A DNA stretch of 49,996 nt from Bifidobacterium breve (GCA_945860275.1 CAMAPN010000007.1:1-49996), one strand, 5' to 3'; positions 28,802 through 41,328 are shown, numbered from the stretch's first letter. A program made the numbers and translations. The notes: a model not told the origin generated them from the sequence alone.

Positions 28802-30502
28802 ATGACCAAGAACACAGGTGATAGCCCCCTAAATCCTATGAAACCGCGCTCCGGCACGGTGACCGATGGCATTGAGCGCGCACCAGCGCGCGGCATGCTT
28901 CGCGCAGTTGGCATGGGCGATGATGATTGGGTCAAACCTCAAATTGGTATTGCGTCATCGTGGAATGAGATTACTCCGTGCAATCTCTCACTCGATCGCC
29001 TCGCTAAAGCATCAAAAGATGGCGTGCATGAAGCAGGCGGCTTTCCTCTTCAATTCGGAACCATCTCAGTTTCTGATGGAATCTCGATGGGACATGAAGG
29101 AATGCACTTCTCGCTAGTTTCGCGTGAAGTTATTGCAGATTCAGTTGAAACCGTTATGCAAGCCGAACGTCTTGATGGCATGGTGATGTTCGCTGGATGC
29201 GACAAGTCGCTTCCGGGCATGATGATGGCTGCTGCGCGATTAGATGTTGCATCTGTATTTGTTTACGCTGGGTCAACGCTGCCTGGCAATGTAGACGGTA
29301 AAGATGTGACGATTATCGATGCATTCGAAGCGGTTGGTGCATGTGCACGTGGATTGATTTCAAAGGATCAGGTCGATCGCATCGAACGCGCTATCTGTCC
29401 TGGTGAAGGCGCATGTGGCGGTATGTACACAGCAAACACCATGGCATCTATCGGTGAAGCAATCGGTCTATCACTTCCAGGTTCAGCAGCGCCACCAGCG
29501 GTAGATCGTCGTCGTGATGATTATGCGAAAAAATCAGGCGTTGCCGTTGTCGAATTGATTCGTCAGGGAATTACCGCTCGCGACATTTTAACGAAGCAAG
29601 CCTTTGAGAATGCCATCACAATTTTGATGGCTCTTGGTGGTTCAACAAATGCAGTGCTGCACTTGATGGCACTTGCTCATGAGGCAGAAGTTCCACTTGA
29701 ACTCGAAGATTTCCATCGCATCGGTTCAAAAGTTCCACTCCTTGGCGATCTCAAACCATTCGGTCGCTATGTGATGAGCGATGTCGATAAAGTTGGTGGC
29801 GTTCCCGTAGTGCTTCGCTCGCTCCTTGATGCGAAGTTATTACATGGCGACACACTTACTGTTACCGGTAAAACGATGGCCGAGAATTTGGCGCACATCG
29901 CCCCACCAGATCCAGATGGTGAAATTCTTCGTGCAACGAAGAGCCCGATGGATACCACCGGTGGCATCACCATCTTGCATGGTTCGCTTGCACCTGAAGG
30001 TGCAGTAACAAAGACTGCGGGAATCGGAATCGAAACTTTCGAGGGACCTGCGCGCGTATTTGAACGAGAGCGCGAGGCGATGGATGCGCTCGAGAACGGC
30101 ACGATTCAAGCCGGAGATGTTCTTGTCATTCGCTACGAAGGGCCAAAGGGCGGTCCAGGTATGCGTGAGATGTTGATGATCACTGGCGCCATCAAAGGTG
30201 CAGGTTTAGGTAAAACGACGATGCTCCTTACTGATGGACGATTCTCCGGCGGGTCTACTGGACTATGCGTTGGCCATATTGCGCCAGAGGCAGTCGATGG
30301 TGGTCCCATTGCATTTGTGAAAAATGGCGACATCATTCGCATCAACACCAAGACTCGAGAGTTGGATTTGCTGGTCTCTGACGCAGAGCTTGCCGAGCGG
30401 AAGAAGGGGTGGCGGCCGCTCTCGCACCGATATACCCGGGGCGTCTTGGCCAAGTACAGCAAGTTGGTCGGATCGGCCTCCAAGGGTGCGGTCTGCGACT
30501 GA
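28802..30502 (+). CDS. ilvD: dihydroxy-acid dehydratase
   Basis: Fe-S enzyme that dehydrates the IlvC products to the 2-keto acids of valine and isoleucine. The 566-residue protein has cysteines in [11 protein letters not shown] and [14 protein letters not shown] that ligate the cluster, and the C-terminal ILVD_EDD signature [19 protein letters not shown]. It is transcribed separately from ilvBNC, with an attenuator-like leader between the two. Confidence 0.97.
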   Translation: MTKNTGDSPLNPMKPRSGTVTDGIERAPARGMLRAVGMGDDDWVKPQIGIASSWNEITPCNLSLDRLAKASKDGVHEAGGFPLQFGTISVSDGISMGHEGMHFSLVSREVIADSVETVMQAERLDGMVMFAGCDKSLPGMMMAAARLDVASVFVYAGSTLPGNVDGKDVTIIDAFEAVGACARGLISKDQVDRIERAICPGEGACGGMYTANTMASIGEAIGLSLPGSAAPPAVDRRRDDYAKKSGVAVVELIRQGITARDILTKQAFENAITILMALGGSTNAVLHLMALAHEAEVPLELEDFHRIGSKVPLLGDLKPFGRYVMSDVDKVGGVPVVLRSLLDAKLLHGDTLTVTGKTMAENLAHIAPPDPDGEILRATKSPMDTTGGITILHGSLAPEGAVTKTAGIGIETFEGPARVFEREREAMDALENGTIQAGDVLVIRYEGPKGGPGMREMLMITGAIKGAGLGKTTMLLTDGRFSGGSTGLCVGHIAPEAVDGGPIAFVKNGDIIRINTKTRELDLLVSDAELAERKKGWRPLSHRYTRGVLAKYSKLVGSASKGAVCD

Positions 30503-30540
30503 TCTCACTCGCCTGGGCGCCACCAGGGGTCAAGTAGGGG

Positions 30541-30570
30541 TTGACGCTTTGGCCTAGCTCCAGGGAGAAT
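30541..30570 (+). promoter_or_regulatory. promoter of the ilvB operon leader
   Basis: TTGACG (30541-30546) and GAGAAT (30565-30570) are 18 bases apart. The second hexamer ends 6 bases before the leader-peptide ATG, so the leader mRNA may begin at or close to that ATG. Confidence 0.45.
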
Positions 30571-30576
30571 AGGGGC

Positions 30577-30621
30577 ATGGCAACCGCCTCAATTATTGTG
30601 GTTATGGAGCGCGCGATCTAG
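30577..30621 (+). CDS. leader peptide of the ilvB operon attenuator
   Basis: A 14-codon frame encodes MATASIIVVMERAI then TAG. Four consecutive regulatory codons, Ile-Ile-Val-Val, sit in the middle and a further Ile ends the peptide. SD-like AGGGAG and GGGG precede it. The frame ends inside the left arm of the following hairpin, as expected for ribosome-mediated attenuation, which is known upstream of ilvB in other actinobacteria such as Corynebacterium. Confidence 0.75.
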   Translation: MATASIIVVMERAI

Positions 30622-30670
30622 CGTTAACACAGATCGTGCGCCATCCCTCAGTGGAATCACTGGGGGATTT
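30609..30670 (+). promoter_or_regulatory. attenuator hairpins upstream of ilvB
   Basis: Hairpin 1: 30609-30619 pairs with 30631-30641 over 11 bp with one G-U. Hairpin 2: ATCCCTCAGTG (30643-30653) pairs with CACTGGGGGAT (30658-30668) around GAAT, followed by only a short TTT run. The stop codon of the leader peptide lies at the end of the first arm (30619-30621). Ribosome stalling at the Ile/Val codons would be expected to change hairpin 1. The weak T run leaves open whether hairpin 2 terminates transcription or hides the ilvB ribosome site. Confidence 0.65.
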
Positions 30671-30705
30671 CGCATTAGTGGGGCCTCAACTAGGGAGTGA
30701 GAAAT

Positions 30706-32444
30706 ATGGGCGAGGAGATGACTGGCGCGCAGAGCTTGATCCGTTCTTTGGAGAACGCTGGCGTCGATGTCATGTTCGGAATCCCTGGCGGGGCGATCCT
30801 GCCTGCATACGACCCGATCTACGACAGCAAGATTCGCCACATCCTTGTTCGCCATGAACAGGGTGCAGGCCATGCTGCAACCGGTTACGCGCAAGCAACT
30901 GGTCGCGTGGGCACGTGTATTGCCACTTCTGGTCCAGGTGCAACGAACCTCGTCACGCCAATTGCCGACGCACAGATGGATTCAGTTCCGATGGTTGCGA
31001 TCACCGGTCAAGTTCCTTCGAGCGCGATCGGAACCGATGCATTCCAAGAGGCAGATATCCGCGGCATCACGATGCCCATTACCAAACATAATTACTTAGT
31101 TACGCGTGCAGTAGATATCCCACGTGCAATCGCAGAGGCGTATCACATTGCTGCAAGTGGTCGACCTGGAGCAGTTCTTGTTGATGTTGCTAAAGATGCG
31201 TTGCAGGAGAAGGTTAATTACGAATGGCCGAAGAATATCGATCTACCCGGCTATCGAGATCATTCACAGCCAGTTCCACAATCAATTCGAGATGCAGCAG
31301 CGCTCATCGCACAATCGGTGCGACCAGTCTTGTATGTCGGTGGCGGAGTTATCAAAGCCAATGCTCACAAGGAGCTTCGTGCGCTCGCCGAATTAGTTGG
31401 CGCACCAGTTGTGACAACTCTTATGGCGCGCGGCGCGTTCCCGGATAGCCATCAACTCCACGTTGGAATGCCAGGAATGCATGGCAGCGTTGCCGCGGTT
31501 ACCTCGTTGCAAAAAGCTGATTTGCTCATCACTCTTGGCGCGCGTTTTGATGATCGAGTTACTGGAAAGCTTTCAACATTCGCCCCTGGCGCAAAAGTTA
31601 TTCATGCAGATATCGATCCCGCTGAAATCGGAAAGAATCGTCATGCAGATGTTCCAGTAATCGGTGATGTTCGATTGACGATGGCGCAATTACTTCCTGC
31701 AGTAAAGGCAGAATTCGCAAAAAGTCAGCCCGATCTCACGCCTTGGTGGAAGCAGGTTGAGGGATGGCGCACCACCTATCCCGTTGGCTATGACGTGCCC
31801 TCAGATGGTTCGCTCTCACCGCAATATGTCATCGAGCGACTTGGCAAAATTTCCGATCCCGACACGATCTACACCGCAGGTGTAGGTCAACATCAGATGT
31901 GGGCGTCGCAATTCATCAGCTACGAGAAGCCACGCACATGGCTCAACTCAGGCGGCCTTGGCACGATGGGCTATGCAGTTCCTGCAGCGATGGGCGCAAA
32001 AGTTGGCGCTCCTGATACAACCGTTTGGGCTATTGATGGCGATGGGTGTTTCCAGATGACCAATCAAGAGCTCGTTACCTGCGCGATTAACAACATCCCC
32101 ATCAAAGTTGCACTAATTAACAATGAGAGTTTGGGAATGGTCCGCCAATGGCAGACCCTTTTCTACAACCAACGGTATTCAAATACCGACTTGCACTCAA
32201 AGCGCGTACCAGATTTCGCAAAGCTTGCCGATGCGATGGGTTGCATCGGACTTCGCTGCGAGCGACCAGAAGATGTTGACAAGACAATCGAAGCAGCGAT
32301 GGCAATTACTGATCAGCCAGTAGTGGTTGACTTCAATGTCTTCCGCGATGCGATGGTCTGGCCGATGGTTGCTGCTGGCACATCAAATGATGACATCATG
32401 ATTGCGCGTGAATTAGCGCCTGACTGGGATTCACAGGAGCTCTA

Positions 32445-32445
<1 letters not shown>
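30706..32445 (+). CDS. ilvB: acetolactate synthase large subunit
   Basis: Thiamine-diphosphate enzyme making 2-acetolactate or 2-aceto-2-hydroxybutyrate. With ATG 30706 (GGGAG eight bases upstream) it has 579 residues. The activating Glu lies in [15 protein letters not shown]. The ThDP/Mg motif GDG is in [16 protein letters not shown] and is completed by the NN of ALINN. The FAD-type middle domain has [11 protein letters not shown]. It shares bases with ilvN (TAATG) and is the first structural gene after the attenuator. Confidence 0.96.
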
Positions 32446-34007
<1,562 letters not shown>

Positions 34008-34008
<1 letters not shown>

Positions 34009-35594
34009 TGAGCAAACCAGTAGTTCTAATCGCTGAAGAGTTAAGCCCAGCGACCCTTGAAGCGCTCGGACCTGATTTCGAAGTGCGCAATTGCAACGGC
34101 GCTGATCGCGCTGAACTCTTGACTGAATTGGGTAAGGGAGTCTCTGCTGTTCTTATTCGTTCAGCTACCAAGATGGATAGCGAAGCGATTGGAGCCGCCA
34201 AGGGTTTGAAGGTTATTGCTCGCGCTGGAGTTGGACTCGACAACGTCGATGTTCCTGCTGCTACTGCCGCTGGCGTAATGGTCGTCAACGCTCCAACATC
34301 AAATATCGTCAGCGCTGCAGAGTTGGCAATTGCCCTAATTCTTGCCAGCGCTCGCTTTATTTCTCCGGCGCATGCCGCGCTTCGGATTGGTAAATGGGCA
34401 CGCTCGAAGTACACCGGTGCAGAGCTGTTCGAGAAGACGCTCGGCATTGTTGGGTTTGGTCGCATTGGTCAACTTGTTGCTCATCGAATGCAAGCCTTTG
34501 GTATGAAGGTGATTGCATATGATCCATATCTGCAACCTGCTCGTGCTGCACAACTCGATGTGCGCCTAGTTGATCTCGATACGTTGTTGGCTGAAAGTGA
34601 TTTCATCACAATCCATCTTCCTAAGACCAAAGAGACCGCAAATCTCATCGGCACCGAAGCGCTAAAGAAAGTGAAACCAACAGTTCGAATCATTAACGCA
34701 GCTCGTGGTGGCGTTCTTGATGAGGAGGCGCTATATGAAGCGCTCAAGTCGGGGAAAGTCGCTGGCGCTGGTCTTGATGTTTTTGCGACCGAACCTTGCA
34801 CCGATTCACCGCTATTCACTCTCGATAATGTCGTTGCGACTCCACACCTGGGCGCATCAACAGATGAGGCGCAAGAGCGCGCTGGCATCGCAGTTGCGAT
34901 TTCAGTTCGTAAAGCACTCGCAGGCGAACTTGTTCCTGATGCAGTGAACGTCAAAGGTGGCGCCATTGCAGAAGATGTTCGCCCGGCTTTGCCTCTTGTG
35001 GAGAAATTGGCACAAGTTCTCTTTGCAATCGCGGGGGAGTCGCCAGTCTCAGTTGATGTAGAAGTTCGTGGCGAAATTGCTGGTGAAGATTGTTCAGTCC
35101 TTGCGACAAGTGCACTTCGCGGCATTTTGAGCGCCTCTGGCGTCAACGATGTCACCTACGTCAATGCACCATCGCTCTCGCAAGAGCGCGGTTTGGTTGC
35201 CTCTGTCACAACTACTGGTGATAGCCCAGATCATCGAAACATGGTCTTTCTCTCGGGTGCGCTCTCTAATGGAGAGCGCGTCTCAGTCTCTGGCACGCTC
35301 ATGGGAATTAAGCGCGTCGAGAAGATTGTTGAGATCGATGGCCTCGATGTCGATGTCGCTTTCTCAGATCACCTACTTTTCCTTCGCTATACCGATCGTC
35401 CTGGCGTCGTCGGGGCAGTTGGTAATGCGTTAGGAGCGCTCGGAATCAATATCGCAGGTATGCAAGTTGCCCGTAACCAACGTGGAGGAGAAGCACTCAT
35501 GGTCCTTACTGTCGATTCGGCTATTCCAGCCGATGTTCTTGCCAAGGTTGCGAAGGAAACTTCCGCAACTGCTCGATTTGTGACGTTGGTGTAA
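34008..35594 (+). CDS. serA: D-3-phosphoglycerate dehydrogenase, long ACT-domain form
   Basis: First enzyme of serine synthesis. The 528-residue protein has an NAD-binding GFGRIG near residues 149-154, a catalytic Arg in [10 protein letters not shown], and His in [14 protein letters not shown]-terminal extension contains an intervening domain and an ACT domain (about 450-528), the long form seen in Mycobacterium. It is fused into the branched-chain operon with 1-nt overlap to ilvC and 2 nt before leuB. Confidence 0.95.
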
Positions 35595-35596
35595 CT

Positions 35597-36631
35597 ATGG
35601 CGAACGTACAGAAGATTGCAGTTGTCGGTGGCGATGGAATTGGTCCAGATGTCATTAATGAAGGCCTCAAGGTTCTTGATGTTGTTTCCAAGAAGCACGA
35701 CCTCAAGTTCGAAACAACTGATTTCAAATTAGGTGCTGCCCATTTCCATAAGACCGGTGAGGTTTTGCACGATTCCACAATGGCCGAAATCGCAAAGCAC
35801 GACGCGATTTTCCTTGGCGCCGTTGGCGACCCAACAGTGCAAAGCGGTGTTCTCGAGCGCGGTTTATTGCTCAAGATGCGTTTTGCATTCGATCAATACG
35901 TCAACCTTCGTCCAGCGAAGTTGTACCCGGGAGTCACTTCACCATTGGCGACTAAGGATCCAATTGATTTTCTGGTAGTTCGTGAAGGTACCGAGGGTCC
36001 ATACTCAGGTGCAGGCGGCTCACTGGCAGTGACTACGCCACGCGAGGTCGCAACAGAGGTAAGCATCAATACGCGCTCAGGTGTTGAGCGGGTAATTCGC
36101 TATGCATTTGAATTATGCATTGCCCGCGGCCGTAAAAAAGTCACAATGGTTCATAAAGACAACATCATGTTGCACTCAGGTGCGCTCTGGAAGCGTACTT
36201 TCGACGAGGTCAAGAAAGATTATCCAAATATCCCAACTGATTATTTCCACGTCGATGCTGCAGCAATGTTCTTTGTCACTGACCCTGCACGATTTGATGT
36301 TGTAGTCACCGACAACTTGTTCGGCGATATCCTCACCGATATCTCGGCTGCAATTACTGGTGGAATCGGCCTAGCCTGCTCAGGCAACATCAGCCCAAAT
36401 CCAAATTTCCCATCGATGTTTGAGCCAGTTCATGGTTCTGCTCCTGATATCGCAGGAAAGAACATCGCTGATCCAACAGCGACTGTCCTCTCACTTGCGA
36501 TGATGCTCGATCACCTCGGTCATCCGAAGGCAGCAGCTGATGTCAACGCGGCAGTTGCACAAGATCTAGCCACACGTAAACCAGGACGCTCGACTACCGA
36601 TATCGGCTCTGCAATAGCAGCTCTTATCTAA
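35597..36631 (+). CDS. leuB: 3-isopropylmalate dehydrogenase
   Basis: NAD-dependent oxidative decarboxylase for leucine synthesis that also acts on 3-methylmalate in the citramalate route. The 344-residue protein starts with the beta-decarboxylating signature GGDGIGPDV and has the dehydrogenase motif around [22 protein letters not shown]. It starts 2 nt after serA. With cimA in the same operon, it can serve both leucine and isoleucine synthesis. leuA, leuC and leuD are not in the window. Confidence 0.93.
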   Translation: MANVQKIAVVGGDGIGPDVINEGLKVLDVVSKKHDLKFETTDFKLGAAHFHKTGEVLHDSTMAEIAKHDAIFLGAVGDPTVQSGVLERGLLLKMRFAFDQYVNLRPAKLYPGVTSPLATKDPIDFLVVREGTEGPYSGAGGSLAVTTPREVATEVSINTRSGVERVIRYAFELCIARGRKKVTMVHKDNIMLHSGALWKRTFDEVKKDYPNIPTDYFHVDAAAMFFVTDPARFDVVVTDNLFGDILTDISAAITGGIGLACSGNISPNPNFPSMFEPVHGSAPDIAGKNIADPTATVLSLAMMLDHLGHPKAAADVNAAVAQDLATRKPGRSTTDIGSAIAALI

Positions 36632-36647
36632 TCCAAAAGGAAAGACC

Positions 36648-37733
36648 ATGAAGATCGAACTAAAGCCAAGCACAACGCCAGTTCCTGATGCGCTACGCAC
36701 GGAGCGAGTTGCTGTGCCTGGCTTTGGTAAGTACTACACCGACAACATGGTCGTTGCGAATTGGAGTGAAGCGACTGGATGGAGCGATGCGCAACTAGTG
36801 CCATACGCGCCGATAACCCTTGATCCTGCAACGGCAGTCTTTCACTACGGACAAGAGATCTTCGAAGGTTTAAAGGCGTACCGCCAAGCAGATGGCGGAG
36901 TATCTCTCTTCCGTCCCGAAGAAAATGGTGCGCGTTTTGCGCGAAGTGCAAAACGAATGGCTCTTCCTGAACTCGCCGTTGGAGATTTCGTTGCATCAGT
37001 AGAGGCGCTAGTTAAACAAGATGCTGGCTGGGTACCAAACAATCCAGGCGAGTCGCTCTACATTCGTCCGTTCATGATTGCCTCAGAAGTTGGGCTAGGC
37101 GTGCGGCCAAGTAACGCAGCAATGTACTTACTCATAGCCACGCCTGCTGCTGCATATTTCAATGCGGCAAAACCTGTCTCAGTCTGGATTTCAACGGAGT
37201 ATGTTCGCGCCGCACCAGGTGGTACTGGCGAGGCAAAATGTGGCGGCAACTACGCGGCATCTCTTGTTGCACAAAAAGCAGCTGCACAAGAAGGTTGCGA
37301 TCAAGTGGTCTGGCTCGATGCTGTCGAGCGTAAGTGGGTAGAAGAGATGGGTGGCATGAATCTCTTCTTCGTTAAAGGCACTGGAGATAAGGCGACGGTC
37401 TTTACTCCTTCGCTCACCGGCACATTGCTTCCGGGAATCACTCGCTCTTCACTGCTCACCGTGGCGAAAGATCTCGGCTTTAGCGTCGAAGAGGGAATGA
37501 TTTCGGTCGATCAGTGGCGCCAAGGTGTAGCAAGTGGTGAAATCACTGAAGTCTTCGCCTGCGGAACTGCAGCTGTTATTTCAGGAATCGGCGAAGCAAA
37601 GAGCGCGCAAGGGAATTTCACAATTGGCGATGGGAAGCCTGGTCCAATCACGATGAAGTTGCGCGAACATCTTCTTGGTATTCAACATGGAACTGTTGCT
37701 GATAAGCACGGTTGGATGAAGCGCGTTCTCTAA
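36648..37733 (+). CDS. ilvE: branched-chain amino acid aminotransferase
   Basis: PLP fold-type IV enzyme performing the last step for Val, Leu and Ile. The 361-residue protein has the catalytic Lys in EAKCGGNYAASL and the class IV signature EEMGGMNLFFV. AAAGGAAAG precedes the ATG. The stop overlaps the cimA start (TAATG). Length is typical of the larger actinobacterial IlvE form. Confidence 0.96.
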   Translation: MKIELKPSTTPVPDALRTERVAVPGFGKYYTDNMVVANWSEATGWSDAQLVPYAPITLDPATAVFHYGQEIFEGLKAYRQADGGVSLFRPEENGARFARSAKRMALPELAVGDFVASVEALVKQDAGWVPNNPGESLYIRPFMIASEVGLGVRPSNAAMYLLIATPAAAYFNAAKPVSVWISTEYVRAAPGGTGEAKCGGNYAASLVAQKAAAQEGCDQVVWLDAVERKWVEEMGGMNLFFVKGTGDKATVFTPSLTGTLLPGITRSSLLTVAKDLGFSVEEGMISVDQWRQGVASGEITEVFACGTAAVISGIGEAKSAQGNFTIGDGKPGPITMKLREHLLGIQHGTVADKHGWMKRVL

Positions 37734-39331
37734 TGGCTACTCAGCCTCAGGGCGATGCCTTTCACATCTACGACACCACTCTGCGCGATGGCGCGCAACA
37801 AGAGGGTCTAAATCTCTCTGTACACGACAAGATGGTGATCGCTCGCCACTTAGATGATCTCGGCGTTGGCTTCATCGAAGGTGGCTGGCCAGGAGCCAAT
37901 CCACGCGATACTGTGTTTTTTGCTCGCGTCGCTAAAGAGATTCAATTTAAGAATGCGCAATTTGTTGCCTTTGGCGCCACGCGCCGTCCTAATGTGAAGG
38001 CAGCTGATGATGAGCAAGTTCGTGCACTCATCGATTCCAAGGCGCCGATTATTACCGTCGTTGCTAAGTCGCACGACCTGCATGTCGATCTTGCACTCAA
38101 GACCTCACTCGATGAGAACCTTGCGATGGTGCGCGACACGATTTCATTCATGGTTAGAGAGGGGCGTCGAGTCTTCCTTGATGCTGAGCATTTCTTCGAT
38201 GGCTACCGCGCGAATAAAGCTTATGCACTTGAGGTAGTGCGCGTTGCGATGGAGGCAGGTGCAGACCTTGCTGCGCTCTGTGACACCAATGGTGGAATGC
38301 TCCCGACGGAAATTGCCGACGTTGTTGCAGATGCACTTGCTGTCACCGGAGCTCGAGTTGGCATCCATTGCCATAACGACACGGGTTGCGCGATTGCCAA
38401 CTCGCTTGCTGCTATCGATGCGGGTGCAACTCACGTGCAGGGAACGCTTAATGGCTATGGCGAACGTACGGGTAACGCTGACCTTGTCTCGATCATCGCG
38501 AACTTGGAATTGAAATATAAGAAGCCGGTCCTTCCAGAGGGAAGTTTGCGTGAGGCGTTCCGTATTTCGCACGCGGTTGCCGAAGTCACCAACATCGCAC
38601 CAAGCCCGCGCCAACCGTATGTAGGTATCTCGGCCTTCGCCCATAAAGCGGGCTTACATGCATCAGCAATCAAAGTCGATCCTGCGCTCTATCAACATAC
38701 TGAACCAGAGTTTGTTGGTAATGACCGTCGAATGCTCGTCTCTGATATGGCAGGTCGTGCATCTATTGAGCTCAAGAGCCAAGAGATGGGTATCGATGTC
38801 AGCGCTGATCGCGAGCTTGTTGGAAAAGTAGTCGAGAGAGTCAAAGAGCTCGAGATGCGTGGTTATACCTTCGAGGCGGCGGATGCATCCTTTGAATTGC
38901 TTCTTCGTGAAGCTAAGGCGGGGGAGAAGGTCCGCTACTTCACTGTGCTCGAATGGTCGACCAATGTTGAGCGCCGACCAGATGCTTCAGTGATCTCTCG
39001 CGCTACTGTGAAAATCAAGGCGCGCGATAAAGAGTTCATTACTGCTGGAGAAGGAAATGGTCCGGTTAACGCAATTGATAATGCGCTTCGCAAAGGTTTA
39101 GAGAGTATTTATCCCGAGTTAGCTGCACTTGAATTAACTGACTACAAAGTTCGAATCCTCGAAGGACGCCAGGGCACCAGCGCGGTGACGCGTGTGCTTG
39201 TAGAAACTAGCGATGGCGAAGGGGAGTGGACCACCGTTGGCGTCCACGAGAATGTGATTGCCGCCTCTGAATTGGCGCTCGAAGAAGCCGTTACCTACGG
39301 TTTGCTCAGAAAAGGAATAAAACCTGAGTAG
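37733..39331 (+). CDS. cimA: (R)-citramalate synthase
   Basis: Condenses pyruvate and acetyl-CoA into citramalate, giving 2-ketobutyrate without threonine deaminase. The 532-residue protein (start ATG 37733) carries the HMGL-like catalytic start YDTTLRDGAQQEGLNLS, the metal-binding HCHND region (GIHCHNDTGCAIANS) and a C-terminal LeuA-type regulatory domain. The DGAQQEG pattern and length fit the TIGR00977 citramalate type better than 2-isopropylmalate synthase; that distinction is from family knowledge. It ends the operon. Confidence 0.9.
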   Translation: MATQPQGDAFHIYDTTLRDGAQQEGLNLSVHDKMVIARHLDDLGVGFIEGGWPGANPRDTVFFARVAKEIQFKNAQFVAFGATRRPNVKAADDEQVRALIDSKAPIITVVAKSHDLHVDLALKTSLDENLAMVRDTISFMVREGRRVFLDAEHFFDGYRANKAYALEVVRVAMEAGADLAALCDTNGGMLPTEIADVVADALAVTGARVGIHCHNDTGCAIANSLAAIDAGATHVQGTLNGYGERTGNADLVSIIANLELKYKKPVLPEGSLREAFRISHAVAEVTNIAPSPRQPYVGISAFAHKAGLHASAIKVDPALYQHTEPEFVGNDRRMLVSDMAGRASIELKSQEMGIDVSADRELVGKVVERVKELEMRGYTFEAADASFELLLREAKAGEKVRYFTVLEWSTNVERRPDASVISRATVKIKARDKEFITAGEGNGPVNAIDNALRKGLESIYPELAALELTDYKVRILEGRQGTSAVTRVLVETSDGEGEWTTVGVHENVIAASELALEEAVTYGLLRKGIKPE

Positions 39332-39334
39332 TCT
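39329..39334 (+). promoter_or_regulatory. TAGTCT -10 box overlapping the cimA stop
   Basis: TAGTCT contains the cimA stop codon TAG and ends 6 bases before the ATG of the secreted protein gene. No SD is visible. Confidence 0.4.
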
Positions 39335-39340
39335 TCTCTG

Positions 39341-41272
39341 ATGTTGCGGAGCTTTCGATCATATGCACCAATAATTCTCGCCTTGGCTGTACTGGCCTGG
39401 GGGACACCAATGGCTGCTGCGGCGGTACCTACTGCGACCTTTGCACCAGCGACTGGCGCCGTGAACATCGCGCTCAATGCGAACATCACCATCACATTTA
39501 GTGAAGCAGTGCGGAAAATCGATGGCACTGCACTATTTGCTGATGATCTTGAAACCCTTGTCACTCTTAAGGTGACAAACGCTGCGGGCGCTGATGTGGG
39601 CTTCCAACCATTTATCAACGCCGGCAAGACAATCATCACCATCAATCCGTCGGCGGATTTGAATCCATCACAGGCATATTACGTAGCGATTGGTGCAACG
39701 GTTGAAAATGCAACCGATGAAGCAATCGCTCCGACTGCAATCACATTCACCACAGGCCCGCTCACCGAGATTACTGGCACAAGTGATGGATTCGGAGACT
39801 TTAGTGTGACCGCAAATGAGAATGTCGCTATCGGGGCGACGGTCACAACGATCACTACACAGGGCGCGGGTACTCCCAGCTTCTCTCTCGGTGCAACTCT
39901 GGACTTCGCTAAATTTTCCATAGTTGCAGCAACAGGTGCGTTGAGTTTTACAGAGTCGCCTAATTTCGAAATTCCGACAGACAGCTCTGCAAGCGGGTTC
40001 AACACCTACAGGACGAATGTGAGAGTCCGATATGACAGCAATACCCCTGCAGACGCCACGGATGACACGCAAGAAGTTGAGCTCATACAAGTCACAGTGG
40101 TAAATGTTGATGAATTTGACCCAGCCATAACCAGCAACGGGGGCCAGGCAACGGCGGCAATTACGATCAATGAGGGAGCAACTGAAGTCACCACGGTTAC
40201 CGCTACCGGTGATGGGACACCAGTTTTCTCGTTGAATGGCGGTGCGGATGTCGCACTTTTTGCAGTTACAGGGGCAGGTGCGCTCACCGTCACTGCGCGC
40301 GACTTTGAAACACCTCAGGACTTAGGCGCGACCGCTGGTAACAACACATATGTAGTCGTAGTTCGAGCTACGGATGCTGATAATGAGACTGTCGATCAGA
40401 CCTTGACTATCTCTATTGCCGACGTCGATGAAGTTGCGCCAACACTTTCTGCATCAGGAATTTCTGGCGCGACATCTTCAGGTGGCACCCTTACGTTCAC
40501 TTCGAGCGAGGTGGGGACTTACTACTACTTAATCCAAAATTCAACGGGTGCTGATCCTGCAGATGCTGCTGCTGTAGAAGCAGGCGCTACCGCATCTGCT
40601 GCTGCCTTGGCAGCTGCTAATACGATCCCGGTCGGCGGTTTAACTGCGAGTACGAACTATGAAGTATTCGTCATTGTTAAGGATGGTGCAAATAATCGTT
40701 CTGCAGTTGTTACCTTGAATTTTGCGACGTTGACAGCTGTTGTAGTTGCACCGCAGCCTCCGCCGAAGACTCCCGAGCAGATCGCAGCCGAGATTGCAGA
40801 GCGCAAAGCAGCGGAAGAGCGATACGCTGCTGAAGTAGCCGCAGCTGCACGCGCGGCAGCGGAGAAGGTTGTCGCAGAAGAGAAAGCCCGAGTCGATGCA
40901 GCAATCAAGTTAAATGTGGAGTTAGCGGAAGCTAAGGTCACTGCCGTAGCCCAGACTAAAAATCAGCTGGCACCTCTTAAGAGCGCGAACGCATCCTTAA
41001 ATAAAGCCCTTGCTGACTTGGATGCCCTACTTAAACCTTCAGCAGCTTTCGTCGCGCCTCGGATTGATCTTGCAGAGAGATTTGCGGGTAAGCGGATAAC
41101 TATTCAACGAGAAGTCATTCGAAATGGAAAGACGACCTTGGTCAACGTTGGCACTTTTCTCCTGGATTCACGAGGCAACGTTGTGCTCTCAAAATCCCTG
41201 AAAATTACCAGAGGTACGAAGTTGCGTGTATCAGCGCCGGGTGAAAGCGTCACCCGAATTACCGCAAAGTAA
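39341..41272 (+). CDS. secreted Ig-like / cadherin-like repeat protein with coiled coil
   Basis: A 643-residue protein with a signal peptide (basic start, hydrophobic 9-22, AAAA-VP near 25-30). An SbsA-type Ig-like domain (about 30-137) contains ITFSEAV. Two cadherin-like domains (about 155-257 and 268-365) end in VNVDE and IADVDE. A FN3-like domain (about 368-465) follows, then a Pro linker, an Ala/Glu-rich coiled coil (about 478-565) and a small basic C-terminal domain. No LPXTG, membrane helix or S-layer-homology repeat is seen, so attachment is unclear. Function is unknown; adhesion or envelope structure is plausible. Confidence 0.8.
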   Translation: MLRSFRSYAPIILALAVLAWGTPMAAAAVPTATFAPATGAVNIALNANITITFSEAVRKIDGTALFADDLETLVTLKVTNAAGADVGFQPFINAGKTIITINPSADLNPSQAYYVAIGATVENATDEAIAPTAITFTTGPLTEITGTSDGFGDFSVTANENVAIGATVTTITTQGAGTPSFSLGATLDFAKFSIVAATGALSFTESPNFEIPTDSSASGFNTYRTNVRVRYDSNTPADATDDTQEVELIQVTVVNVDEFDPAITSNGGQATAAITINEGATEVTTVTATGDGTPVFSLNGGADVALFAVTGAGALTVTARDFETPQDLGATAGNNTYVVVVRATDADNETVDQTLTISIADVDEVAPTLSASGISGATSSGGTLTFTSSEVGTYYYLIQNSTGADPADAAAVEAGATASAAALAAANTIPVGGLTASTNYEVFVIVKDGANNRSAVVTLNFATLTAVVVAPQPPPKTPEQIAAEIAERKAAEERYAAEVAAAARAAAEKVVAEEKARVDAAIKLNVELAEAKVTAVAQTKNQLAPLKSANASLNKALADLDALLKPSAAFVAPRIDLAERFAGKRITIQREVIRNGKTTLVNVGTFLLDSRGNVVLSKSLKITRGTKLRVSAPGESVTRITAK

Positions 41273-41328
41273 ACCGCACTCCCAGGTGATTGCTACCGTG
41301 TTTGTGGGGTAATCCGCGTTCGCCCGGG

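Noticed and set aside
34481-35155. 224-codon open frame on the minus strand inside serA
   Set aside because: Fully within a well-conserved gene; Ser/Ala/Thr-rich shadow with no recognisable domain.
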